Source: a virus. Taken from it: a stretch of DNA of 28,962 nucleotides. The notes under the pieces are model-generated. The model was given only the letters and a program-made list of their open reading frames with translations. It searched no databases and was not told the origin of the DNA. Of the stretch, positions 1-6,653 are shown piece after piece. The DNA is taken from positions 1 through 28,962 of IMG/VR virus record IMGVR_UViG_3300025127_000184; one strand, 5' to 3'. Each line of letters starts with the position of its first letter. Position 1 is the stretch's first letter. The position numbers and the translations under genes were made by a program.

Positions 1-2
1 TG

Positions 3-188
3 CAGGAAATTAACGCACATGAGCGCGAGTGTGCGTTGCGCTATGAGCGCATAGAAGAGCGACTCAAAGATGGCTCTAAGCGTTTTGATAGGCTAGATGA
101 AAAGATTGACCGCTTTGGCAATAGGCTATGGTGGATCATTGGTTTAATCGTTGTGAGCATTCTAGTGCCACAGTTTTTAGGAGCATAA
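3..188 (+). CDS. XhlA-like lysis-associated membrane protein, C-terminal part
   Basis: This gene is cut by the left edge; the last 61 residues are visible, reading in the frame that ends at TAA 186-188. The visible part is a charged helical stretch rich in Glu, Arg, Lys and Asp, containing an Arg-Leu-Asp-Glu-Lys-Ile heptad-like run. It is followed by one hydrophobic segment near the C-terminus beginning Leu-Trp-Trp-Ile-Ile-Gly. A coiled coil followed by a single C-terminal membrane anchor is the layout of the XhlA/haemolysin-like proteins that accompany holins. The position immediately upstream of a holin and lysozyme fits that role. The family call rests on layout and context, not on a diagnostic motif. 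Confidence 0.6.
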   Translation, partial: QEINAHERECALRYERIEERLKDGSKRFDRLDEKIDRFGNRLWWIIGLIVVSILVPQFLGA

Positions 189-189
189 T

Positions 190-492
190 ATGAGCGACGG
201 AACAATAAAAATACCGACATGGGCGTTGCCAATAGGCGCTGCTGCGCTGTCAGGTGCAATGGTCTGGGGTGCTAGTCAGGCACAAGCACAGGCTACACAA
301 GAAGAAGTAGATCGTATTGAGGCTGCTGTTGTTGATGTGGTCGAGGAACAACAAGCAACGGGAAAGTTAGCAGCAGTAAATGCGAGCAAAATCGAGGCTA
401 TAGTCGATTCATTAGCGGAGCAGAGCGAGACAGCGAAGGCGTCGGACGCGAAGCTACAGCAACTAATAGAGATAATGCTGAAGCAGAACTAG
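190..492 (+). CDS. small membrane-anchored coiled-coil protein of the lysis cassette
   Basis: A 100-residue protein that starts one base after the previous stop. It has a hydrophobic, Ala/Gly-rich segment at about residues 11-30, then an Ala/Gln stretch and a long Glu/Ala/Val helix to the end with no Cys or Pro, so it should be one membrane segment plus a coiled coil. This topology resembles an inner-membrane spanin or another holin accessory protein, but no family motif is visible. The minus-one frame stays open under its 3' half and continues into the next gene, so a longer frameshifted product is possible. The function is unassigned. Confidence 0.65.
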   Translation: MSDGTIKIPTWALPIGAAALSGAMVWGASQAQAQATQEEVDRIEAAVVDVVEEQQATGKLAAVNASKIEAIVDSLAEQSETAKASDAKLQQLIEIMLKQN

Positions 493-542
493 AGTATGAC
501 CCAGCCAACCCGAACCTGTACTGTGATCTAAGGGAATGGCGC

Positions 543-767
543 ATGTTAGAACTAGTCAACCCGCCCCAGTATCGTCACTGTATCGCTATGCAGTGGATGC
601 GCTATAACCACCGTCAGTGCGAATATGGCGCTCAGATTTATGTGCAAAACACCATGTCTCGCGTGCTGGGAACTGCTCACCAAATTGATGTAGAGCTGCT
701 CTCTTGGGATCTTGTCAAACCTGCGGCTGTAAGAACACAAGCAGTTAAGAAAAAGCGGAGGCTGTAA
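543..767 (+). CDS. hypothetical protein, possibly N-terminally extended
   Basis: From ATG 543 the product is 74 residues, rich in Tyr, Cys, His and Gln, with a basic tail (Lys-Lys-Lys-Arg-Arg-Leu). No family is recognised. The same frame is open upstream to position 336. Just upstream of the ATG it reads as protein-like sequence (Asp-Pro-Ala-Asn-Pro-Asn-Leu-Tyr-Cys-Asp-Leu-Arg-Glu-Trp), but no ATG, GTG or TTG codon lies in that stretch. The true start may therefore be a rare codon, or the frame may be entered by a minus-one shift from the gene at 190-492. The stop overlaps the next start as TAATG. Confidence 0.55.
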   Translation: MLELVNPPQYRHCIAMQWMRYNHRQCEYGAQIYVQNTMSRVLGTAHQIDVELLSWDLVKPAAVRTQAVKKKRRL

Positions 768-985
768 TGGAGATAGCGCCGTTCCCAAATAGCGTCAACG
801 TGCCATATCACGGCATTGACCAGTTGCGTGACAGCTATCGCATTGACCAAATATCTCGCAACACAACCAAAGAAATTGCAGCGATAACTCGTTACAGCGA
901 ACTTGTATACGAATATCGCAGCGGAGAGATACACACCTCAACACTCAAAGTCACGCGACAAGATTATCTGGATCTTGAAGCATGA
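767..985 (+). CDS. hypothetical protein
   Basis: A 72-residue soluble protein whose ATG shares its first base with the previous TAA stop (TAATG), so translation is probably coupled. It has no hydrophobic segment, and its central part is a charged helix. No domain is recognised. It sits in the small-gene stretch before the holin and ends in an ATGA overlap with the next gene. Confidence 0.6.
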   Translation: MEIAPFPNSVNVPYHGIDQLRDSYRIDQISRNTTKEIAAITRYSELVYEYRSGEIHTSTLKVTRQDYLDLEA

Positions 986-1233
986 GCATGATGATCTTTG
1001 TTTTGATTATTCTTGAGCGGGGCGAACCCACCGGACAAGAGTTTTATTTCCAAGAGCTTACGTCTTGCCTTGAGTACAGCAACGCGCTCAACGCACAGTC
1101 TGTCGGTAGCATCAACCAACTTCTAAGCAACAACCGATACTTTTCAACCTACTGTGCAGTGCGAGAGATCCCGACTGCAGATGCTGGAAACAAGATACTG
1201 TTCCGTGATCCCAAGAAGGCAGCGTCAGAATGA
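982..1233 (+). CDS. hypothetical small protein with hydrophobic N-terminus
   Basis: An 83-residue product whose start overlaps the preceding stop as ATGA. The first nine residues are hydrophobic (Met-Met-Ile-Phe-Val-Leu-Ile-Ile-Leu) and are followed by a polar domain with two Cys. The hydrophobic run is short for a membrane helix. The function is unknown; the next gene again starts in an ATGA overlap. Confidence 0.6.
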   Translation: MSMMIFVLIILERGEPTGQEFYFQELTSCLEYSNALNAQSVGSINQLLSNNRYFSTYCAVREIPTADAGNKILFRDPKKAASE

Positions 1234-1427
1234 AAGCAAAAATGGTAATGATCTTGGTTGTAGGGCTGATATTCCTGCTTGCGACTATAGTTATTGGTGA
1301 TTTTTACATAGCCATAACCGAAAGCCGTCCACCTGACGAGTCTGTAATTAGGTTGCTAGAACACGCCATCATTGGCATCGTAAGTCTTTGTGCTGGCTAT
1401 ATCGCAGGTAAAGACAATGAGTCCTAA
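1230..1427 (+). CDS. two-helix membrane protein, holin-like
   Basis: A 65-residue protein with two predicted membrane segments, at about residues 5-25 and 43-60. They are separated by a polar loop (Glu-Ser-Arg-Pro-Pro-Asp-Glu), and the tail is short and acidic. Size and topology match small class II holins, and it lies between lysis genes, but no holin family motif is recognisable. It could be the holin, an antiholin or an accessory protein alongside the Holin_3TM protein at 1734. Its start overlaps the previous stop as ATGA. Confidence 0.6.
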   Translation: MKAKMVMILVVGLIFLLATIVIGDFYIAITESRPPDESVIRLLEHAIIGIVSLCAGYIAGKDNES

Positions 1428-1737
1428 GAAACTAGAACCTAAATCGCGTTATGCCCAGTACGACCTTGATGGGGACGGGACGGTAAGCGATGAAGAACTT
1501 GCAAGAAATCAAGAGCTTGTTGAGATCGAACTGCGTGAAGAGAAAGCAGATAGTCAACGAAGAATGGCTTGGGTTAGTCTTTCTAGTATGGTGGTTTTCG
1601 CTCTTCTACCACTCATGCCTTTTGTCCCTGAGTCCCGTTTGTCCACTTTGGCTTCTCTAAGTGACATGTTATTTCTTAGTCAGGCAAGCATAGTAGGTCT
1701 ATACTTTGGTGCTACAGCGTACATGGCAAAACGATGA
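1417..1737 (+). CDS. EF-hand membrane protein of the lysis cassette
   Basis: A 106-residue protein started at ATG 1417 because an AGGT ribosome site lies just upstream; the in-frame start at 1390 lies deeper inside the preceding gene. Residues 16-27 form a canonical EF-hand loop (Asp-Leu-Asp-Gly-Asp-Gly-Thr-Val-Ser-Asp-Glu-Glu) with all calcium ligand positions filled. A charged helix follows, then two hydrophobic segments at about 52-70 and 82-101. The predicted product is therefore a membrane protein with a calcium-binding head on the N-terminal side. It overlaps the gene before it and shares ATGA with the Holin_3TM gene after it, so it is probably part of the lysis machinery. Confidence 0.75.
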   Translation: MSPKKLEPKSRYAQYDLDGDGTVSDEELARNQELVEIELREEKADSQRRMAWVSLSSMVVFALLPLMPFVPESRLSTLASLSDMLFLSQASIVGLYFGATAYMAKR

Positions 1738-2117
1738 GCATACTTGCATCACTAATAGGGCCAGCTACCTCTTTGCTCGACAAGGTTATTGAAGACAAGG
1801 ACGAGAAAAATCGTATCGCCTTTGAGTTGAGTACACTTGCAGAGCGCCATGCCGCTGAACTTGCCAAGGGTCAAATGGAGATCAACAAGGTCGAGGCTGC
1901 TCACAAGTCGCTGTTCGTTGCCGGGTGGCGTCCTAGCATCGGTTGGTGCTGCAGTCTGGGTCTTTTGTATCATGTATTGATCGCACCCATTGCAGGTATC
2001 TGGGTAGAGGTTCCAGAGATAGACCCGTCGCTGTTAATGACTACTATGACTGGCATGCTTGGTCTCGGCGCTATGAGATCCTACGAAAAAACTAGAGGCG
2101 TGAGTAGGGAGAAGTAA
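1734..2117 (+). CDS. holin, Holin_3TM family (PF11351)
   Basis: A 127-residue protein. The N-terminal half is a charged helix with a Lys-Asp-Glu-Lys-Asn-Arg run. It is followed by the Gly-Trp-Arg-Pro-Ser-Ile-Gly-Trp motif typical of the Holin_3TM family, then two clear hydrophobic segments at about 69-90 and 98-115. Family members form the membrane lesion that releases the endolysin in phages and gene transfer agents. Its start overlaps the EF-hand gene (ATGA) and its stop overlaps the lysozyme start (TAATG), so holin and endolysin are translationally coupled. Confidence 0.88.
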   Translation: MSILASLIGPATSLLDKVIEDKDEKNRIAFELSTLAERHAAELAKGQMEINKVEAAHKSLFVAGWRPSIGWCCSLGLLYHVLIAPIAGIWVEVPEIDPSLLMTTMTGMLGLGAMRSYEKTRGVSREK

Positions 2118-2536
2118 TGACTCAATTAATCGAAATGCTAAAACGCCACGAAGGTGTTCGCTCTAAAGTCTATATGTGCTCTGCTGGCTATGAAACTATT
2201 GGTGTTGGCCGCAACATAGCTGACTCCGGTCTTGGGTTATCTGATGACGAAATAGATTACCTTTTGAACAATGACATAGAGCGTGTCCGACAAGAATTGA
2301 CTGACACTTATTTCTGGTTCCCTGCCCTCAACGAAGCGCGTCAGGATGCGATGATTGACATTAGTTTTAATCTGGGTCAGACAAGACTGCGTGGGTTTAT
2401 CAAAGCGGTTGAGGCCATGTCTAGAGAGCAGTTTGACATCGCAGCAGACGAGTTTATGGATAGCCGCTGGAGCCAACAGGTGGGTAATCGTGCCATAGAG
2501 GTGACTGAAATGATCCGAACAGGAGAGTACCAGTAA
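2117..2536 (+). CDS. endolysin, GH24 phage lysozyme
   Basis: A 139-residue glycoside hydrolase family 24 lysozyme that cleaves the MurNAc-GlcNAc bonds of peptidoglycan at the end of infection. The active-site region reads Arg-His-Glu-Gly, with Glu12 as the general acid. Nine residues on is Cys21, then Thr27 within Glu-Thr-Ile-Gly-Val-Gly. Relative to the T4 lysozyme triad Glu11/Asp20/Thr26, the Asp is replaced by Cys, a substitution known from P1 Lyz. The C-terminal part carries the Trp-Ser-Gln-Gln-Val-Gly-Asn-Arg-Ala motif typical of the fold. There is no signal or SAR segment, so export should depend on the holin. The start is TAATG-coupled to the holin gene. Confidence 0.93.
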   Translation: MTQLIEMLKRHEGVRSKVYMCSAGYETIGVGRNIADSGLGLSDDEIDYLLNNDIERVRQELTDTYFWFPALNEARQDAMIDISFNLGQTRLRGFIKAVEAMSREQFDIAADEFMDSRWSQQVGNRAIEVTEMIRTGEYQ

Positions 2537-4428
2537 TGCCTTTGCAAAAGTTTATCTTCAACCCCGGCATCAACAAAGAAGGCACCGATTACACCGCAGA
2601 GGGCGGGTGGTTTGACGGTAATTTGGTCCGATTTCGCAAGGGGTTGCCGGAAAAGATAGGCGGCTGGCAAAAATACATACAAGCATCGTACGAGGGCACC
2701 GGTCGAAAGCTGTTTGGGTGGGTCGATCTCGACGGTACAAAGCTCTTGGGCCTCGGCACACGGAGCAAGTTGTATATCCAAGAGGGCGCTTCGTACAACG
2801 ACATCACGCCAATACGCGCAACGACCTCTGCAGGAGATGTGACGTTTGCTGCGACAGATGGGTCCGGTACGATCACAGTCACTGACTCCGGGCACGGTGC
2901 AGTTAACGGTGATTTCGTCACGTTTTCTGGGGCAGCAACTCTTGGAGGCAACGTCACTGCTGCCGTGTTGAATCAAGAATACGAAGTGTTGACGGTTCCG
3001 ACCGCCAATACGTTTACGATATCTGCAAAAGACACCGACGGTGCTGCAGTTACCGCCAACAGTAGCGATAGTGGCAACGGTGGCAGCTCTGTCGTTGGTA
3101 CATACCAAATAAACTCTGGTCTGGACGTTTTCGTAGACGGCACAGGTTGGGGTGTGGGCGCTTGGTCGTCAGGCACTTGGGGGTCCACTACCTCTTTGGG
3201 TGACTCAAACCAATTACGCTTGTGGTCGATGGACAACTTTGGAGAAGACCTAATCTCTAATCCACGTGCGGGCAGTATCTACTATTGGGACAAGACCAAC
3301 GGCTTGAACACAAGAGCCGTAGCTTTGAGCTCACTGTCCGGCGCCAACGCCGCACCGACCAAGGGATTACAAGTCATTGTTTCGGACGTAGACCGACACG
3401 TTTTAATTTTGGGTGCTGATCCACTGACGGACGTTGCAGGAACCACTAGAACAGGCACGATCGACCCTTTACTTATCGCTTTTTCTGACCAAGAGAACGC
3501 CGCCGAATGGGAACCAAGAGCAGACACCACAGCAGGATCACTGCGTTGTTCTGCCGGTTCTGAGATTATTGGTGGTCTGCGAGCCCGCCAAGAAACTTTG
3601 ATCTGGACCGACGTCGCCCTGTACAGCCTGCAGTTCATTGGCACACCTTTGACCTTTGGACTGAACCTAGTCAACGAGGGCGTCAGCCTCATGGGCCCGA
3701 ACGCCTCCGTCAACACACCGGCTGGCGTTTACTGGATGGATAAAAAAGGGTTCTACATGTACAACGGCAGCGTTGCTGTAGTGCCTTGTAGCGTACATTC
3801 CTACGTGTTTTCTGACATCAACGAAGGCCAAGCGTTTCAGTTTTTTGCCTTTGTGAACAAGCAGTTCAATGAGGTGGGATGGTTCTATTGTTCTGCTGAT
3901 AGCAATTCTATCGACAGGTACGTGGTCTACAACTACCTAGAGCAAAGCTGGAACATTGGACAGTTGTCGCGTACCGCTTGGCTTGACGAGGGTATCGTCG
4001 CCTTCCCACGTGCCGCTGGTGCGGATTCTTCCGTAAATTACCTGTATCAACACGAAACCGGTAATGATAACGACGGTACTCCAATGGACAACGTGTTTAT
4101 AGAGTCTGCTGACTTTGACATTGGCGATGGCGAAGAGTTTCAGTTTATACGCCGTATGATCCCAGACGTTAAATTCAACGGTAACGGCGGTAGCGATCAG
4201 GCTATCAACGTGGTGTTAAAAGCACGCAACTTTCCCGGCAGCACACTGACCACGGACCAAACCACTAGTTTTACGGCTACGACTACAAAAGTAGACATGC
4301 GAGCTAGGGCTAGGCAAGCAGCAGTGCGGTTTGAATCGGACGATGATGCCTCAACGGACGTGCGTCTAGGAGTCGGCTTTAGGCTCGGTGCAACACGTTT
4401 GGATCTGCAAGCCAACGGTCGACGATGA
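2536..4428 (+). CDS. tail/DNA-stabilisation protein, P22 gp10-like
   Basis: A 630-residue virion protein. The N-terminal part and residues of about 270-630 consist of repeated short beta blades, such as Gln-Glu-Thr-Leu-Ile-Trp-Thr-Asp, Gly-Val-Tyr-Trp-Met-Asp and Tyr-Val-Val-Tyr-Asn-Tyr. This suits the beta-propeller head of P22 gp10 (Phage_stabilise), which closes the portal and joins it to the tail needle. An insert at about residues 95-165 (Gly-His-Gly-Ala-Val-Asn-Gly-Asp-Phe-Val-Thr) resembles a beta domain common in marine phage structural proteins. It is the first of the rightward virion genes after lysozyme (TAATG overlap). The assignment rests on fold pattern and gene order; a generic tail hub protein is the alternative. 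Confidence 0.6.
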   Translation: MPLQKFIFNPGINKEGTDYTAEGGWFDGNLVRFRKGLPEKIGGWQKYIQASYEGTGRKLFGWVDLDGTKLLGLGTRSKLYIQEGASYNDITPIRATTSAGDVTFAATDGSGTITVTDSGHGAVNGDFVTFSGAATLGGNVTAAVLNQEYEVLTVPTANTFTISAKDTDGAAVTANSSDSGNGGSSVVGTYQINSGLDVFVDGTGWGVGAWSSGTWGSTTSLGDSNQLRLWSMDNFGEDLISNPRAGSIYYWDKTNGLNTRAVALSSLSGANAAPTKGLQVIVSDVDRHVLILGADPLTDVAGTTRTGTIDPLLIAFSDQENAAEWEPRADTTAGSLRCSAGSEIIGGLRARQETLIWTDVALYSLQFIGTPLTFGLNLVNEGVSLMGPNASVNTPAGVYWMDKKGFYMYNGSVAVVPCSVHSYVFSDINEGQAFQFFAFVNKQFNEVGWFYCSADSNSIDRYVVYNYLEQSWNIGQLSRTAWLDEGIVAFPRAAGADSSVNYLYQHETGNDNDGTPMDNVFIESADFDIGDGEEFQFIRRMIPDVKFNGNGGSDQAINVVLKARNFPGSTLTTDQTTSFTATTTKVDMRARARQAAVRFESDDDASTDVRLGVGFRLGATRLDLQANGRR

Positions 4429-4763
4429 GCAAGCTTTTACAAGGCAGGCTACCGTTTGCAGTTGGCGAAGCCGTTGACTCTGGCACCTATAACAGGGCTG
4501 TACGTTTATTAGAGATCAGTTTAGACTCAGTCGATCCGGATTCTACGCCGCAGTTTACGAATACAAAGAGGGACCAGCTAAAATTCTCTAGAGGAGATTT
4601 GATTTGGAACCTGACTTTAAACCTGCTGCAAGTATACGATGGGGCTAATTGGATCAGCCTGTCGCAAGAGTTGCCATATACGACCGATCCCTTAGAGGCA
4701 CAAGGGCTTGTCGGAAGTGTACAGGTAATAAATAAGGGCGCGATTGTTGTAACCGTCGGATAA
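4425..4763 (+). CDS. hypothetical virion-associated protein
   Basis: A 112-residue protein that overlaps the gp10-like gene by four bases (ATGA). It is mostly beta-like, with Trp-Asn-Leu-Thr-Leu-Asn-Leu and Tyr-Asp-Gly-Ala-Asn-Trp-Ile-Ser near the middle, a pattern seen in small phage head-tail or fibre-associated proteins. No domain is recognised, there is no membrane segment and no Cys. Its place between tail and internal-virion genes suggests a structural role. Confidence 0.6.
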   Translation: MSKLLQGRLPFAVGEAVDSGTYNRAVRLLEISLDSVDPDSTPQFTNTKRDQLKFSRGDLIWNLTLNLLQVYDGANWISLSQELPYTTDPLEAQGLVGSVQVINKGAIVVTVG

Positions 4764-4766
4764 ATT

Positions 4767-6653
4767 ATGGGACAAGCTGCACTTCAGTACGATGAGTTTG
4801 AAGATATTGAACCGATAGAGGTTCCTGCTGGCGGCATCGCCTCGTTTTTGACGGCGACTGAGGGCTCTTGGGCCACGGATGACGAAGATGACTTGCCTCA
4901 AACCGGCATTGCTCAAGTCAAACGTGTAGCCGATCAACTCGCAACATATGGTCGTCACGAAGACGAATACATGATCCACGCTGCAGAAGGCGAAACCGTC
5001 ATACCGATGGAAGTCTTCCGCAAAAACCCAATTCTCAAAGACCGTATCTTCCAACAAATGCGCGACATGGGCATCGAGCCCGAGCGTTATGTGGTAGGTA
5101 ACGAGCTTAACTCCTTGAACCCGGTCACCGGGCAACCAGAATTCTTTTTGAAGAAGCTTTTTAGTGGGCTGAAAAAGTTTGTCAAAAAAGCGGTCACGGT
5201 TGTATTACCGATTGTGGGTGCTGCTTTCTTCGGACCTTTGGGCGCGGCTGCCGGATCAGGCATTGCGACACTCATCAACGGCGGTAACTTGAAAGACGCG
5301 CTCAAGTCAGCCGCTATTAGCGGCCTGACAGCCGGTGTGATGAACGGTATTAGTGGCGGAATGTCCGCTGCGGGCGAGGGCGGTAGTTTCTTCCAAGGCG
5401 CTAAAGCAGGCGCATTTGGTGAGGGGGCGTTAACACGTACTGTTGGTGAGGCTGCCGCTGCCGGTGGGGCCAAAGCTGCTGAAGCTGCTGCTGTGGCGTC
5501 ATCTTTAGAAAGTATTGCGAACCCGACTGCCGCTTCACAAGCCGCGTCAGCACAACAAGCTCAGTTTACTTACATGCCTGACGGTACAGCGGTGCCTGTA
5601 GCAAAAGCCACACCAACGGTTGTCCCACGCCCTCTTGATGCTGCGACGGAAGCTGCTTTTCGTAGAGCAGCTCCTACGGGCACTACAACTGCAGAAATAC
5701 AAGCTTTGGCTACCGGAGCACCTCTTTCTAGCTCTGCAAGCTCTGCTGGAGCGCCTAGTTATCTTGGGATGCAGGATTTAAATCCTCAACTTGACGTGGC
5801 TGCAAGCTCTGCTGGAACGACCGCATCAACAAGGCCACCAATCATTACTTCAGAGGGCGTGAACATCGGCTCTGATTTGGAATCGTACGCTGACGCTGGA
5901 GCTTCTGCGGGGGCTGGAGTTCCTCCGACAGGTCCCGCAGCGGGCACAACAGTCTCTGCAGTGCCTACCGCAACTGAAGCTCCCGGTGTAGTTGACAGCT
6001 TTAAAAGAATGTTTGGTATTGGGCCGGAGCAAGACGCTGAATTTTTCCAAGGTGCCCGAGATTTGTTTATGCCCAGTGCGGGACAACGTGCGGCAATTGT
6101 AGACGCTGCCGAAGCAGCAGGTTTGAAGCCCGGCACGCCTGAGTTTACTAAGTTTGTTGCAGAAGGAATGAAAGCAAGTGCAAGTCTGGCCCCCAGCGCG
6201 ATTCGCAGGTATGCACCGGGTATTGTTGGCTTGGCTGCTTTCGACTCATTGACTCGGGAAGAACCTACGGATTTCAACGTCGACGAACGAGTGACGGGTT
6301 TTGATCTACGAGAGCAAAACCCTTACACGTATGAGCTTGGCCCCGGCACTATGCGACTGCCGTCTACATACACGATTCAAGACGTCTCAAATCAATACAC
6401 ACCTATCAAAGCGCCTGTTTATCAGCCCGTCCCGTTGGGCGTGGCCCAAGGCGGCGAAATCGACAATTTTCCTCGCATGAACGGTCCGATCGAAGGCCCC
6501 GGCACTGAAACCAGTGACGATATCCCTGCTATGTTGAGCGACGGAGAGTTTGTATTTACGGCAAAAGCCGTGCGCGGCGCCGGTAACGGCAGTCGTCAAA
6601 ACGGAATGAAGAACATGTACGACCTTATGAGCAAGTTTGAGAGAATGGCGTAA
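4767..6653 (+). CDS. putative internal virion or tail protein (628 residues)
   Basis: The first of four very large virion genes in a row. Residues of about 65-110 form a compact charged domain (Ala-Ala-Glu-Gly-Glu-Thr-Val-Ile-Pro). A Lys-rich amphipathic stretch and glycine-rich hydrophobic segments follow at about 130-200, suggesting membrane insertion. The long middle is Ala/Ser/Thr/Pro-rich and low in complexity. The end carries Ser-Asp-Asp-Ile-Pro-Ala-Met-Leu-Ser-Asp-Gly-Glu-Phe-Val, a C-terminal signature shared by many uncultured marine phage structural proteins. An ejected internal protein analogous to T7 gp14/gp15, or a tape-measure-like protein, is plausible. No enzymatic motif is seen. 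The stop overlaps the next start as TAATG. Confidence 0.6.
   Translation: MGQAALQYDEFEDIEPIEVPAGGIASFLTATEGSWATDDEDDLPQTGIAQVKRVADQLATYGRHEDEYMIHAAEGETVIPMEVFRKNPILKDRIFQQMRDMGIEPERYVVGNELNSLNPVTGQPEFFLKKLFSGLKKFVKKAVTVVLPIVGAAFFGPLGAAAGSGIATLINGGNLKDALKSAAISGLTAGVMNGISGGMSAAGEGGSFFQGAKAGAFGEGALTRTVGEAAAAGGAKAAEAAAVASSLESIANPTAASQAASAQQAQFTYMPDGTAVPVAKATPTVVPRPLDAATEAAFRRAAPTGTTTAEIQALATGAPLSSSASSAGAPSYLGMQDLNPQLDVAASSAGTTASTRPPIITSEGVNIGSDLESYADAGASAGAGVPPTGPAAGTTVSAVPTATEAPGVVDSFKRMFGIGPEQDAEFFQGARDLFMPSAGQRAAIVDAAEAAGLKPGTPEFTKFVAEGMKASASLAPSAIRRYAPGIVGLAAFDSLTREEPTDFNVDERVTGFDLREQNPYTYELGPGTMRLPSTYTIQDVSNQYTPIKAPVYQPVPLGVAQGGEIDNFPRMNGPIEGPGTETSDDIPAMLSDGEFVFTAKAVRGAGNGSRQNGMKNMYDLMSKFERMA

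Noticed and set aside
2377-3108. Long minus-strand open frame opposite lysozyme and the gp10-like gene
   Set aside because: Antisense to well-supported coding sequence, Cys/Arg-rich composition, no ribosome site and no family pattern.
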